Shown one piece after another: positions 1 through 8,681 of a DNA stretch of 64,000 nt. The notes under the pieces are model-generated. The model saw only the letters and a list, made by a program, of their open reading frames with translations, did not search any database and was not told where the DNA came from. Source of the DNA: Myxococcales bacterium (GTDB taxonomy: Bacteria > Myxococcota_A > UBA796 > GCA-2862545); contig JAHQVJ010000031.1 in NCBI GenBank assembly GCA_019634415.1, forward strand, positions 1 through 64,000, given 5' to 3'. A program made the translations under genes and the position numbers. How positions within the stretch are numbered: the first letter of the stretch is position 1; each line of letters opens with the position of its first letter.

Positions 1-245
1 GCTCTTCTTCCCGCATCCAGGGCACTCCTCGTCCAGGGAATTTCTGTACCCCACGATTCCTGGCCCCCTCCCGGATCCGACCACGACTCATCTTGGCCGC
101 TCTCGCACTGGCCGGAGCCCAACGACAGATCCGCCTGTCTGGCGGCGTTGCCGTAGGGCGCGAGCCCGAACTGAGGGATCGGCCCCTGCTGTGCCGGCGC
201 AGGCGCTTGCTCGCCCTGGCGCCCCTGCTCGTACTGTCGACTGAT
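1..245 (-). CDS. Possible N-terminal part of an unrecognised protein, cut by the left edge
   Basis: Reading leftward from 245 this frame stays open to the window edge (about 81 codons) with strong third-position G/C, and the peptide begins S-R-Q-Y-E-Q-G-R-Q, then an Ala/Pro/Gln-rich stretch and Y-G-N-A-A-R-Q, so it looks like a real protein start. A strong Shine-Dalgarno-like AGGGGAG ends five bases before the expected first codon, but that codon is ATC rather than ATG or GTG, and an in-frame stop lies at 261-263. Either an ATC start is used, the start is mutated, or the frame is chance. No family was recognised. The 250 bases between this and the next gene hold only a short direct repeat of CGTTCGTCAG type near 363-382. 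Confidence 0.38.
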   Translation of the reverse strand, partial: MSRQYEQGRQGEQAPAPAQQGPIPQFGLAPYGNAARQADLSLGSGQCESGQDESWSDPGGGQESWGTEIPWTRSALDAGRR

Positions 246-495
246 GGCCGCTCCCCTGGTTCACCAAGCACTGGGCAAGATTCGAGCCAGGGACAGCCGG
301 GGGTGGAGACAGGCGCCACAGGCGGATCTGTCCTCCAGAGGGGGCGACGGACGTCGACGACATTCGTCAGACGTTCGTCAGTCGTTGGGTGGACAGGGAT
401 TCACCACGATCCGCGCAGGGCCTTTGTCCTCCGCCCTGCTCTGCACCCATGCTCGTCATTGTCGTGGTTCGGCGGTTGGTGGTCTCAGCGGAGCG

Positions 496-3400
496 TCACT
501 TCGACTCGGGCTCCTCCGGCTCCGTGAACCACGCCGGCAGCCCCGGAGCGTCGAAGCCGTCGCCCGCCTGATCGATCCAGATCGGGTTCGTCACCGCCAT
601 CGGATGCACTGCGAATGCTCGCGGGATCGGGAGCGGGTCCCCCAGGAGCAGCGACGCCGCCGGCACGCCTGCCAGTGCGTCCGCCACGATGTCCTCGAGC
701 TGCACGGGCGGGATCTCCACCGTGGTGAACACCGGCGCCAGATCGTCGCGACCGAGCGCCACCACCACGTACCAGCTGTCGCGCTCGGGGGTCACGGACA
801 CCGTCTCCGCCAGGTTCAGCACGTCCAGGTTCGGCGTTTCGATCGCCCACTCGCGGATCAGCGTGCCGTTCTCGTACAGCTCCACCCGGTCCACGTCGAA
901 CCAGCTGGGGCTCTGCACCTCGATGGTGAGCGGCACCTCGCCGTCGCGCACCAGCGTGGAGCCCACGCCCTGATCCTCGGACTCCACGTAGAAGCGCACG
1001 AAGGGGCCGTACGAAGCGACGACGCGCCCCTCCTTCACCGCGCGGGCCACCGCGTCGTCGTCGATGAGGGCGGGATCGTCGGTGCCCGACATCACGAAGT
1101 TGCGAGGACAGCCCGACTCGGTCTTGGTGAGCCCGTGGGTGTCGCTGTTGCCGAGCAGGGTGTAGCGGAAGCCCAGGTTGTTGAGGCTGAACCAGTCGTC
1201 GAGGGTGCCGTGGGTGCCGAAGCCGAGCGACAGGGTACCGTCGATCAGCGCCTGCTGCTCCTCCATCGTGCGAGACAGCCAGTCGTAGATGAGGGTGCCG
1301 TCGCCCGTCTCGGCGAAGGCGTCCATCTCGGGCTGGGTGGGCGTGCGCAGCAGCTCCAGCCGCTTGCCGTTGAGCATCTCCAGGGCATCGAACCCGCCGT
1401 AGTAGTGCTCGGCACGTAGCAGGGGGTTGGGGTGGGGGAGCACCCCGCCGATGGACGGATCCACGCTCACCTGGCCCACGGCACCCCCCACGCCAGGCAC
1501 GCCAGCGAAGGGGTCGAGGCCGAACTGGTCGAAGTAGCCCAGGATCCCGTCGCGCGGGTGGCCCACGAACACCACCGGCTCCTCGCCGCCGGGCACCCCC
1601 AGCCCGCGCATGTCACGGGCGATCTCCATCGGGGTGAGCCCCGTCCAGTCCAGGGCACCCCCGCTGTCTTGCAGATCGTCCCAGCGCAGCGGGAAGCCCA
1701 GGAAGTGACCCACCTCGATGGTGGTGGTCTCGAGCCCCACCGCGGTCTGCACCCAGGGCTCGAGGTTCATCGCCTCCACGATGGGGCCGTAGTTGGTGAC
1801 GTGGTCGTGGTCGGCGGAGCTGAAGAACTCCACCCCCTCGCTCACCATGGTGCTCACCCGCATGGCCAGCTCCACGCCGCTGTCGTGAGAGTGCTGGGCG
1901 TGCACGTGGAAGTCGGCACTGATCCAGCCCAGCGTCTCCACGGAGCGGGTGACCTCGAGATCGAGGCGCGTGGTGCGGCGCTGATCCACGCGGAAGGGCT
2001 CGGAGACGTCGATCTCGTACTCGAGCCCGCGCGAGGCCACGGCGAAGTAGTCCCCGTCGGGCAGCACGGTGGCGCCCACGCCATAGGGCGCGAAGGCCAC
2101 CTCCGCGGGGCTGCCGCCGATGAAGCTGTCGCCGAGCACGGGCTGCCGCACGTCGGTGCCATCCACCGTGAAGAAGCTGATCTTGGCGGGCACGAGCTGG
2201 CCGGTCTCGTCGGTGACCTGCACCTCGACCTGCCCGGGCTGCGGACTGGCGAGCACCACGTCCACCACACCGCCCTCGGTGACGGTCACCGGCACGCGCG
2301 GCGAGTCGGGGCGCCCAGTGGCGTGCACGAGCAGCTCCCAGTCGCCCGGTGGCAGGGTGCCGCCGAAGGAGCCGTCGGGCTCGGGATCGTCGCCCACGTC
2401 CGTGAGCCACTGCGACCAGGGGCGGTCGGCGCCGGGCTCGAACACGAAGACGTGCGCGCCCGACATGACCTCGGCGCTGCTCTCCTCCACGACGAAGCCC
2501 TGCACGCGGCCCGTGGCGTCTCCGCGGACCTCGAGCAAGGCGTCGAGTGCGCTGCCCACGTCGCCTCGGCCCACGGCGAACCAGCGGTCGTAGACCAAGG
2601 CGGTGCCCTCGGGCACCGTGCCGAGATCGGCGCGGGGCAGTCCGCCCCCCACGCCCACCGTCTGAGAGCTGGTGAACATGGGCACGAACATGGGGCCGTC
2701 CGCCGCCATCAGTCCGTAGCTGACGGCGTCTGCGGTGCCCGCCAGGAAGGGCACGGCGAAGGGATCGGAGAAGGAGTTGCGGCCCAGCTGCTGCTGCTCG
2801 AAGACGTAGCCCTCCTCGTCGAAGCCGATGGTGGGGGCGAACACGTCCACGTCGCCGCCCTGCAGGTAGAAGTCCCCCATGGCCACGCCGCCACCGAGCG
2901 CGTAGTCCACGATGGGCAGGGTGTCGGCGGTGGGAACGGGCATGTCGACGAGCTCGGTGCCGCAGCCCGCGGTCTCGTCGAACACCGCCCAGGTGCGGAT
3001 CTTCACGGCGGCGTCGCCCGGAGCCAGCTCGTAGTGGGTGCGCATGCGGAACTCGGGGGCGCCCACCAACGGCCACAGCAGGTCCAGCAGCGTGATGAAG
3101 CTGATCTCGGGCCCCTCCACGCACACGATGGCGGCGCCCCCGTCGCTTCCGTCGCTCAAGATGGTGACCTCGCCCGGATCGTCTTGCACGCCGGGCATGC
3201 GCATCACCTCGGCGTCCGTGGCGAGGTGGGCGCGGGTCACGTTGAGGTTGACGGTGCCGAACAGCTCGGCGAGCTGGTCGTTGCCCTGGCCCGAGCCGTA
3301 GCGGGCGTCGGACCGGTTGAGATCGGCGTCCACCAGGCTTCCACCGGAGGTGTGGGGGCCGAGGCTGGGGCGGGGTCCCAGGATCGCGATGCGGATCCGA

Positions 3401-3567
3401 TCGTTCTCCATCACGATGTCGCCGGGTTGGGCGAGGGCCTTGGGTCCACCCACGCCTTCGTCGAGGGACTGCATCGTGTACGCGCGTGTGAACGGGCGCT
3501 CCGAGGGGCAGCCGCCCAGGGCACAGGGGATCACGAGGAGGGCAGACACCGCGGTGGGAAAGCGCAT
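496..3567 (-). CDS. PHP-type (CehA/McbA-like) metallohydrolase lipoprotein
   Basis: A 1023-residue exported protein. Its N-terminus is a lipoprotein signal (hydrophobic run ending L-G-G-C near residue 19). The middle and C-terminal half carry the metal-binding signature of the PHP domain: D-F-H-V-H near residue 554, A-D-H-D-H near 586, G-H-P-R-D near 669 and N-S-D-T-H near 808. This matches the CehA/McbA family, whose known members hydrolyse esters such as carbaryl or sit in uncharacterised metallohydrolases. The region around residues 355-520 looks like carboxypeptidase-regulatory or Ig-like beta domains. The true substrate cannot be read from sequence. It is divergent from the porin gene, with 36 bases between the two starts. 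Confidence 0.8.
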   Translation of the reverse strand: MRFPTAVSALLVIPCALGGCPSERPFTRAYTMQSLDEGVGGPKALAQPGDIVMENDRIRIAILGPRPSLGPHTSGGSLVDADLNRSDARYGSGQGNDQLAELFGTVNLNVTRAHLATDAEVMRMPGVQDDPGEVTILSDGSDGGAAIVCVEGPEISFITLLDLLWPLVGAPEFRMRTHYELAPGDAAVKIRTWAVFDETAGCGTELVDMPVPTADTLPIVDYALGGGVAMGDFYLQGGDVDVFAPTIGFDEEGYVFEQQQLGRNSFSDPFAVPFLAGTADAVSYGLMAADGPMFVPMFTSSQTVGVGGGLPRADLGTVPEGTALVYDRWFAVGRGDVGSALDALLEVRGDATGRVQGFVVEESSAEVMSGAHVFVFEPGADRPWSQWLTDVGDDPEPDGSFGGTLPPGDWELLVHATGRPDSPRVPVTVTEGGVVDVVLASPQPGQVEVQVTDETGQLVPAKISFFTVDGTDVRQPVLGDSFIGGSPAEVAFAPYGVGATVLPDGDYFAVASRGLEYEIDVSEPFRVDQRRTTRLDLEVTRSVETLGWISADFHVHAQHSHDSGVELAMRVSTMVSEGVEFFSSADHDHVTNYGPIVEAMNLEPWVQTAVGLETTTIEVGHFLGFPLRWDDLQDSGGALDWTGLTPMEIARDMRGLGVPGGEEPVVFVGHPRDGILGYFDQFGLDPFAGVPGVGGAVGQVSVDPSIGGVLPHPNPLLRAEHYYGGFDALEMLNGKRLELLRTPTQPEMDAFAETGDGTLIYDWLSRTMEEQQALIDGTLSLGFGTHGTLDDWFSLNNLGFRYTLLGNSDTHGLTKTESGCPRNFVMSGTDDPALIDDDAVARAVKEGRVVASYGPFVRFYVESEDQGVGSTLVRDGEVPLTIEVQSPSWFDVDRVELYENGTLIREWAIETPNLDVLNLAETVSVTPERDSWYVVVALGRDDLAPVFTTVEIPPVQLEDIVADALAGVPAASLLLGDPLPIPRAFAVHPMAVTNPIWIDQAGDGFDAPGLPAWFTEPEEPESK

Positions 3568-3570
3568 CGC

Positions 3571-3583
3571 GCGTAGAATACGC
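3571..3583. promoter_or_regulatory. Small palindrome with -10-like element between divergent genes
   Basis: The 36-base gap between the divergent starts at 3567 and 3604 contains GCGTA-GAA-TACGC. The centre reads TAGAAT on the plus strand, close to a sigma-70 -10 box, about 25 bases before the porin start. No convincing -35 box was identified, so this is only a candidate shared promoter or operator. Confidence 0.25.
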
Positions 3584-3603
3584 TCCCTCGCTCCGGAAGG
3601 TCC

Positions 3604-4731
3604 ATGAGCCTGCTGACCCTTGCCACCGTCGCCCTCGCCGTTCCGCCTCCAGAGGACCTCGGCACGGGGGGAGCCCTGTCCATGCCGACTCCGGCTCCTG
3701 CGCCGAAGGGGCTGCAGATCCCACGTCCCACGCCCAGCGTGCTGGTGCAGTCCTGGGTCACGGTGTTCGATCAGGACGAAGATCCGACGGCGGATCCGGC
3801 GACCTGGGGCGATCCGGAGGACGATCCGGGGCTGAAGCTGCGGCGCGCGCGGCTGGGCCTGTCAGGGCGCAACCAGCACCTTAGCTACGCCGTGGTGCTG
3901 GGCCAGACGGCTGGCTACGACGCGCTGAACCCGCCCAGCACCGACATCGGCCTGGTGGATGCCTTCGTGGGGGCGCGGCTGATCGAGGGGCTGTGGGTCT
4001 CTGCGGGCCTGCAGAAGCTGCCGGTGTCGCGGGAGCAGCTGATGAGCAGCGCCGATCTGGTGCTCGCCGAGCGGGCCGTGGGCACGTCCGCGTTCCTGCC
4101 CGATGCGGGTCGCGACGCGGGGATCACGCTGGACGGCACGCTTGGCAACGACGACGTGCGCGGTCGGCTGCGCCTGGGGATCTACAACGGCAACGGCTCG
4201 GAGCTGGGCGACATCGACGCGGGCAAGCTGATCGCGGCCCGCCTGGAGGGCAGCCTCGGCGAAGACGCCACGTACACCACCTGGGGCACGGTGGACCGCT
4301 TCACGCTGGGGCTCGCGGTGGACGGCTGGCTGGATCAGGACCGTGCCACCACCACCGCAGCCGTGGGCGGCGACGCGATCCTGCGGGTGGCGGGGCTGGC
4401 GGTGCTGGGGGAGGTGCGCCTGGCGCGGATCACCCCCACCAACACCGATGTGGACGTGCCCGGGGTGCTGGCCGAGACGCCGCGCTTCGGGGCGATGGCG
4501 CAGGCGGGCTACACCTTCGGGCGCTTCGAGCCGGCGGTGCGCTTCAGCGTGTTCGACGACCACACGGGCATCGACGACAACGGGGACGTGGCCGAGGGTG
4601 CGTTGGGCATGACCTGGCACAGCGGAGAGGACCACATCCGCGTGGGGGCAGGCTACGTGCTGAGGCTGGAGACGCAGGGGCGCAGCATCGCTAACGACAC
4701 GGCGCGCCTGTGGCTGCAGCTCCGCATCTGA
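3604..4731 (+). CDS. Phosphate-selective porin O/P-type outer-membrane porin
   Basis: 375 residues: a short signal peptide (cleavage likely after A-L-A near residue 13), a Pro-rich linker, then alternating beta-strand sequence ending in a C-terminal strand L-W-L-Q-L-R-I, as in outer-membrane beta-barrels. The sequence W-V-T-V-F-D-Q-D-E near the start, L-R-R-A-R-L-G-L, and the repeated Y-N-G-N-G turn resemble the OprO/OprP porin superfamily. The family makes trimeric anion-selective channels, but the specificity here is unknown. The start is backed by GGAAGG six bases upstream. The next gene begins 9 bases after the stop. Confidence 0.68.
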   Translation: MSLLTLATVALAVPPPEDLGTGGALSMPTPAPAPKGLQIPRPTPSVLVQSWVTVFDQDEDPTADPATWGDPEDDPGLKLRRARLGLSGRNQHLSYAVVLGQTAGYDALNPPSTDIGLVDAFVGARLIEGLWVSAGLQKLPVSREQLMSSADLVLAERAVGTSAFLPDAGRDAGITLDGTLGNDDVRGRLRLGIYNGNGSELGDIDAGKLIAARLEGSLGEDATYTTWGTVDRFTLGLAVDGWLDQDRATTTAAVGGDAILRVAGLAVLGEVRLARITPTNTDVDVPGVLAETPRFGAMAQAGYTFGRFEPAVRFSVFDDHTGIDDNGDVAEGALGMTWHSGEDHIRVGAGYVLRLETQGRSIANDTARLWLQLRI

Positions 4732-4740
4732 GGGGGTGCC

Positions 4741-6099
4741 GTGGGGTGGAAGAGCGGCCTGGCGACGTTGCTGGCGGTCTTGGGCTTGGGAGCCGCCTGG
4801 CTCCCGGTGGATCTGGCCGTGATCCACATTGCGGCGGTGGGTCGGTGGGAGTCGGAGAGCGTCGGATACGATGGCGCGCCGAGTCCGTCGTGGGTGTCCT
4901 ATCTGGCGCTTCGCCTCGGTGCTTCGAAGGGCAGGCTGCGGGAGCTGCTTCAGCATGCCTCCCCCGCGGTGCGGGCTTACGCCGTGCAGGCCATCGTGGC
5001 GCGGGAGGGCGTCCCGGACGACGTGGAGAGCTGGCTCGCGGAGGTGCTGGAGGACCGAGCCGAGCTGGCTACCAGGTCGGGCTGTGTCTCCTCGCAGACC
5101 ACGGTGGCGGAGCTGGCGAGCTGGACCCTGCTGAGCGCAGATCCGCCGCTGGAGGTGAGGGAGCTGATGGTGGATCAGCTCCTGTCGCAGTCCGAGCCTC
5201 CCGGCGTGTTGATCCGGCTGCTCCGCGACTCGGACGTGCTGACCCCTACGCGGGCGCAGCGGCTTCGAGGGCGAATGGGCTTGGAACTTCCCGGACTCTT
5301 GGCGACGCTGGCATCGCTTCGAGAGGAGCAGGACGTGCCCACCATCCTGGAGGCCTACGACTCCGCGCCCGTCGATGCCCTTAGAGCCACTGTCCGCTTT
5401 CCGCATCCCGCGTTCCTCGACGAGCTACGCGCCGACCTCGGACCTGTGCTGGCCGACTCTGGCCACGCCGAGGAAGCGCGCTGGTTCTGGCCTGCGGTGG
5501 CGGCCTACGGCGTCGACGGACTCGGGCTACTGGAAGCAGCGCTGGATCGCGGGCTGGACCGCGCACACCTCGAGCACCTCGGCCGTGCCGTGAACGAGTC
5601 GGGCGATCCCGCTCTTGTTCCGGTGCTGTTCCGGCTGGCCGAGGAGCACCGTCAGATCGGCTGCCCGGGAGCGTCTCTGCTCCTCGTCGCCGACGAGGGG
5701 CGTGCGCTGGACGCCATCCTGACAGCGTTCCCGCCTCTTCGAGGCGCAGGTTTGCAAGATGAGGTCCGCTGTACCGAGGAGATCCTGCGAACCTGGACCG
5801 GGGCGCGAGGCCCTGAGCTCGTTCACTCGGCGGTTCTGACGACGGGCGTGCTGCACTTCGAGGTGGTGGCGGCCCACGCGGCCGAGCTCCGCAGTCCGGA
5901 TGTGGTGCCAGCGCTGTTGGCGCGGTTCTCGTCGGACGACAACGCCTACATCTACCTGGCGGCACTGGAAGCGCTCCAGGCCTACGAGGAGCCGTGGGTG
6001 GACGCGCTGGTGGCCGAGGCGATGCCAAAGCGACGTGCCGACGCCGAGGACTGGGAGCTGGAAGCGCTCGACAGGCTCTGGGACAGGGTCGAGCGGTAG
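4741..6099 (+). CDS. HEAT-repeat-like protein with N-terminal membrane segment
   Basis: 452 residues from a GTG start with a G-rich Shine-Dalgarno directly before it. A hydrophobic segment at about residues 6-27 would anchor or export it. The rest is helical, with recurrent short A/L-rich helix pairs such as L-Q-H-A-S-P-A-V-R-A-Y-A-V-Q-A-I near residue 75, typical of HEAT or Armadillo repeats that bind other proteins. No enzymatic motif is seen. It follows the porin by 9 bases and precedes the cupin lipoprotein by 12 bases, so the three probably share a transcript. The function is unknown. Confidence 0.6.
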   Translation: MGWKSGLATLLAVLGLGAAWLPVDLAVIHIAAVGRWESESVGYDGAPSPSWVSYLALRLGASKGRLRELLQHASPAVRAYAVQAIVAREGVPDDVESWLAEVLEDRAELATRSGCVSSQTTVAELASWTLLSADPPLEVRELMVDQLLSQSEPPGVLIRLLRDSDVLTPTRAQRLRGRMGLELPGLLATLASLREEQDVPTILEAYDSAPVDALRATVRFPHPAFLDELRADLGPVLADSGHAEEARWFWPAVAAYGVDGLGLLEAALDRGLDRAHLEHLGRAVNESGDPALVPVLFRLAEEHRQIGCPGASLLLVADEGRALDAILTAFPPLRGAGLQDEVRCTEEILRTWTGARGPELVHSAVLTTGVLHFEVVAAHAAELRSPDVVPALLARFSSDDNAYIYLAALEALQAYEEPWVDALVAEAMPKRRADAEDWELEALDRLWDRVER

Positions 6100-6111
6100 G
6101 GAGGTGCACGA

Positions 6112-6561
6112 GTGGTAGGCTTCGCCATGCTCGTGCTCGCCTGGCTTGCCTGTGCTCACCCTCCTGGTGCGGTGGAGGCCGTGGTGGATCCGCCGCAGCT
6201 CGTGCGGAGGGCGGACACCCTGGACTGGCGGCCCTGTCCGCCCGTGCTGCCCGACAGCTGTCGCATTGCCGTGCTGGAGGGAGATCCTCGGGCGACGGGA
6301 CAGCTGTACACCGTGCGGCTGGCGGTGCCCGAGGCCTTCGAGATGCCGCCCCACACCCATCCGCGCAACGAGCGGCTCACGGTGCTCGACGGATCGGTGT
6401 CGGTGAGCTTCGCTCTGGATCGCGAGGAAGAGCGGCGCTTCGAGGCAGATGACTACTACGTCACTGCGGCTGGGGTCCCCCACGTGGTGTGGAGCGATGC
6501 GGGGGCCACCGTGCAGCTCACGGGGATCGGGCCCTGGCAGACGGATCCGTTCACGCCCTGA
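6112..6561 (+). CDS. Cupin-domain lipoprotein
   Basis: 149 residues. The N-terminus is a lipoprotein-type signal ending in L-A-C-A near residue 14, so the protein is likely periplasmic and lipid-anchored. The core has the cupin fold signature: P-P-H-T-H-P-R-N-E-R near residue 82-91 (metal-binding His pair and Glu) followed by a second motif ending G-V-P-H-V-V near 124. Single-domain cupins of this kind bind a metal and small ligands, and the activity cannot be assigned. The last 11 bases overlap the end of the convergent phosphoesterase gene. The start used is GTG at 6112; ATG at 6127 would give a shorter signal peptide and is equally possible. Confidence 0.68.
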   Translation: MVGFAMLVLAWLACAHPPGAVEAVVDPPQLVRRADTLDWRPCPPVLPDSCRIAVLEGDPRATGQLYTVRLAVPEAFEMPPHTHPRNERLTVLDGSVSVSFALDREEERRFEADDYYVTAAGVPHVVWSDAGATVQLTGIGPWQTDPFTP

Positions 6562-7174
6562 CGTCCAGGTGGATGGGCTCGCGCAGGGGCTCGTGGCCAC
6601 GCCACAGCGACGAGGCGTTGACGAACGTGGTGACGCCTCGCTCCTCGAGGCCGCCGCTCGCGTGTATGTGGCCGAAGGCGTGGATCTGGGGTCGAATGCG
6701 GGCCAGCTCGTCGCGCAGGGCCGGGCAGCCCAGGGACATGCCGCGGCGGTTGCGGTCGAGGATGCCAGCGGGGGGTGTGTGAGTGGCCAGCACATCGATG
6801 CCTGCAGGCACGCGGGACCACGCTTCCTGGAGCTGGGTCGGGGTGCCGAAGTAGGCCCAGCCTTGCAGATCGGGCACCCAGGGGCTGCCGAAGATCCGAA
6901 CCCCGCACACCTCCACCAGCTCGTCGACGACCACGCGCGCGTGCTCGAAGACGGGCTGCCCCGCCAGCCAGCGCGCCTCGCAGGCGAAGTCGTGGTTGCC
7001 GGGCACGTACAGGACGTGCTCGACGTCTTGCTGGGCGAACCAGGCGTCGAGCTCCGAGAGGGTGCGCTCCGGCTGGTCGGTTCCGTCACCGCAGTGCACC
7101 AGCACGTCGGCCGCCAACACGCCGAGCTCGTCGTGTCGGCCGTGGGTGTCGCTCACGAACACGAGGGTCGTCAT
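6551..7174 (-). CDS. Calcineurin-like metallophosphoesterase
   Basis: 207 residues, cytosolic. All metallophosphoesterase motifs are visible: D-T-H-G at residues 9-12, G-D-G-T in the second block, G-N-H-D in the middle and G-H-I-H near the C-terminus. The order and length resemble the small ser/thr phosphatase-like or cyclic phosphodiesterase-like proteins of unknown substrate. It is the last gene of a minus-strand set: nine bases separate its start from the stop of the GH3-like gene, implying co-transcription. Confidence 0.82.
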   Translation of the reverse strand: MTTLVFVSDTHGRHDELGVLAADVLVHCGDGTDQPERTLSELDAWFAQQDVEHVLYVPGNHDFACEARWLAGQPVFEHARVVVDELVEVCGVRIFGSPWVPDLQGWAYFGTPTQLQEAWSRVPAGIDVLATHTPPAGILDRNRRGMSLGCPALRDELARIRPQIHAFGHIHASGGLEERGVTTFVNASSLWRGHEPLREPIHLDVRA

Positions 7175-7183
7175 GGCGGTCCC

Positions 7184-8632
7184 TTAGGGCTTCGGGGCCC
7201 CGTCGAGCAAGGCGTTCGCGATGGCCGGACGCGTCTCCAGTGCCGATGGCTTCTGATCGCCGAGGACCAGGTGCGCGGCCTCGACGGCCTGCTCCCAGCG
7301 CGACCAGGCGTCCTGGAGCACCACCACACGGGCCGGTCGTAGCTGGTCCAGCTCGCGGGCATAGGCGTAGTGGTGGGCGCGGCACAGTCCCGCGTCGAGG
7401 ACCTCGGCGCTCCAGGGGCGGTCGCTCACCAGCACGTAGTGATCGGTTCGGGGCACGAGCATGGCGAAGCCGGGGTGATCTACCAGCTTGCTGCGCACGA
7501 ACGCGGGGGTGAGCTTCTCGCCCACCAGATCCGAGCCCTTGTCGAGTCGGCCCACCAGGCGGATGCGCGGCAGTCGCCCCGTGAAGCCCACCACCTCGAC
7601 CTCGTCGGGCAGCGCGTAGCGGATCAGGCCACCGCCGGTGGTGAGCATGGGCTGGTAGCGCGCTCCCAGCGCTACCTCGTGTGGCCAGAACGCCTCGCCG
7701 CTGGCGGTGCGCAGCTCCACGAGGTGCGTCAGGCAGACCACTGATCCCTCCTTGCCCCACAGGGGGATGCTCACCACGCCCTCGGTGGCCAGCAGTCCCT
7801 TCGGCTGTGCCCCGGGGAAGGTGCCCGCGAGCGCGGCGAACGGGCGGGCAGCGAAGCCGTCGGCCCAGGCCGACAGCACCGACAGTCGAGGCCACAGGTC
7901 CATCAGCTGGCCCGTGTCTCGGAAGCGCGCTCGACGTGCCGCGGCAGCGGGGGAGAGCGGCACGTCGTCTGCCTGGTGGAGCAGACGCTGCAGGAAGGTG
8001 GGGCTCCACACCGAGATCAGCCCCAGGTCGTCGGCCTCGAGCAGGCGCAGCAGCGTGCGCTCGCGCCAGGCCTCGAGGGAGGGTGCGTGGGCTACGTGGT
8101 CGGGCACCACCATCATGGCAGCCAGCAGCCAGCGGGTGACGGGATCGAAGTAGGCGCTGTCGCTCTGCAATCCGATGGGCAGGCCACCCTCGGTGTGCTG
8201 CAGCCGCTTCACCGCGCGCGACACCGACCAATAGTGGCGCGTGCCGAACAGGGCCGGTCGGTGGCGGTGCAGGTCCACCATCCAGGCGCCCACCGCGAGA
8301 TCGAACTCCCGTCGCAGCCGAGCGGTGTAGGGGATCCACTTGGTGCCCCCAGAGGATCCTCCGGTGGGCTCCACCAGCTCGATGGGCTCCGTGCTCATCA
8401 CGCCGGGCTCGCCGGCGGCCACGCGCTGCACCCAGGGGGCGGTGTCCTCCCAGCTCGTCACGGGTAGCTCCCGGAAGGCCTGCAGCGACGGGCACCGGTC
8501 CAGCCCCAGGGCGCGGCCGTGGGCGGACGGTCCGAGCACGCGCTTCAGGGTGCGGAAGCGCTCCTGTAGGGCCTGCTGTGGGGCGTGCATCCACTGACGC
8601 AGCCGGCGCCAGGCGCCGAGACGCGTGGCCAT
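7184..8632 (-). CDS. GH3-family adenylating enzyme (acyl-acid amido synthetase type)
   Basis: 482 residues. The segment E-P-T-G-G-S-S-G-G-T-K-W-I-P-Y-T near residue 89 is the ATP/AMP-binding signature of GH3 proteins, a branch of the ANL adenylate-forming superfamily. The flanking fold (W-S-P-T-F-L near residue 200, M-L-T-T-G-G-G-L-I-R-Y near 330) agrees. Plant GH3 enzymes conjugate amino acids to acyl acids such as auxin or jasmonate; bacterial members are mostly uncharacterised. It sits between the hydroquinone reductase and the phosphoesterase on the same strand, 49 bases from the former, and may be in one operon with both. Confidence 0.78.
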   Translation of the reverse strand: MATRLGAWRRLRQWMHAPQQALQERFRTLKRVLGPSAHGRALGLDRCPSLQAFRELPVTSWEDTAPWVQRVAAGEPGVMSTEPIELVEPTGGSSGGTKWIPYTARLRREFDLAVGAWMVDLHRHRPALFGTRHYWSVSRAVKRLQHTEGGLPIGLQSDSAYFDPVTRWLLAAMMVVPDHVAHAPSLEAWRERTLLRLLEADDLGLISVWSPTFLQRLLHQADDVPLSPAAAARRARFRDTGQLMDLWPRLSVLSAWADGFAARPFAALAGTFPGAQPKGLLATEGVVSIPLWGKEGSVVCLTHLVELRTASGEAFWPHEVALGARYQPMLTTGGGLIRYALPDEVEVVGFTGRLPRIRLVGRLDKGSDLVGEKLTPAFVRSKLVDHPGFAMLVPRTDHYVLVSDRPWSAEVLDAGLCRAHHYAYARELDQLRPARVVVLQDAWSRWEQAVEAAHLVLGDQKPSALETRPAIANALLDGAPKP

Positions 8633-8681
8633 CCAGCCTGCTTGTGCCAGCGCGAGTCGTCTGCCGATGTTCCCTCCGCGC

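Noticed and set aside
1432..3576. Long plus-strand open frame opposite the PHP lipoprotein
   Set aside because: Composition is that of an antisense shadow, rich in His, Gly and Ala, with no signal or motif, while the minus-strand gene has a full family signature.
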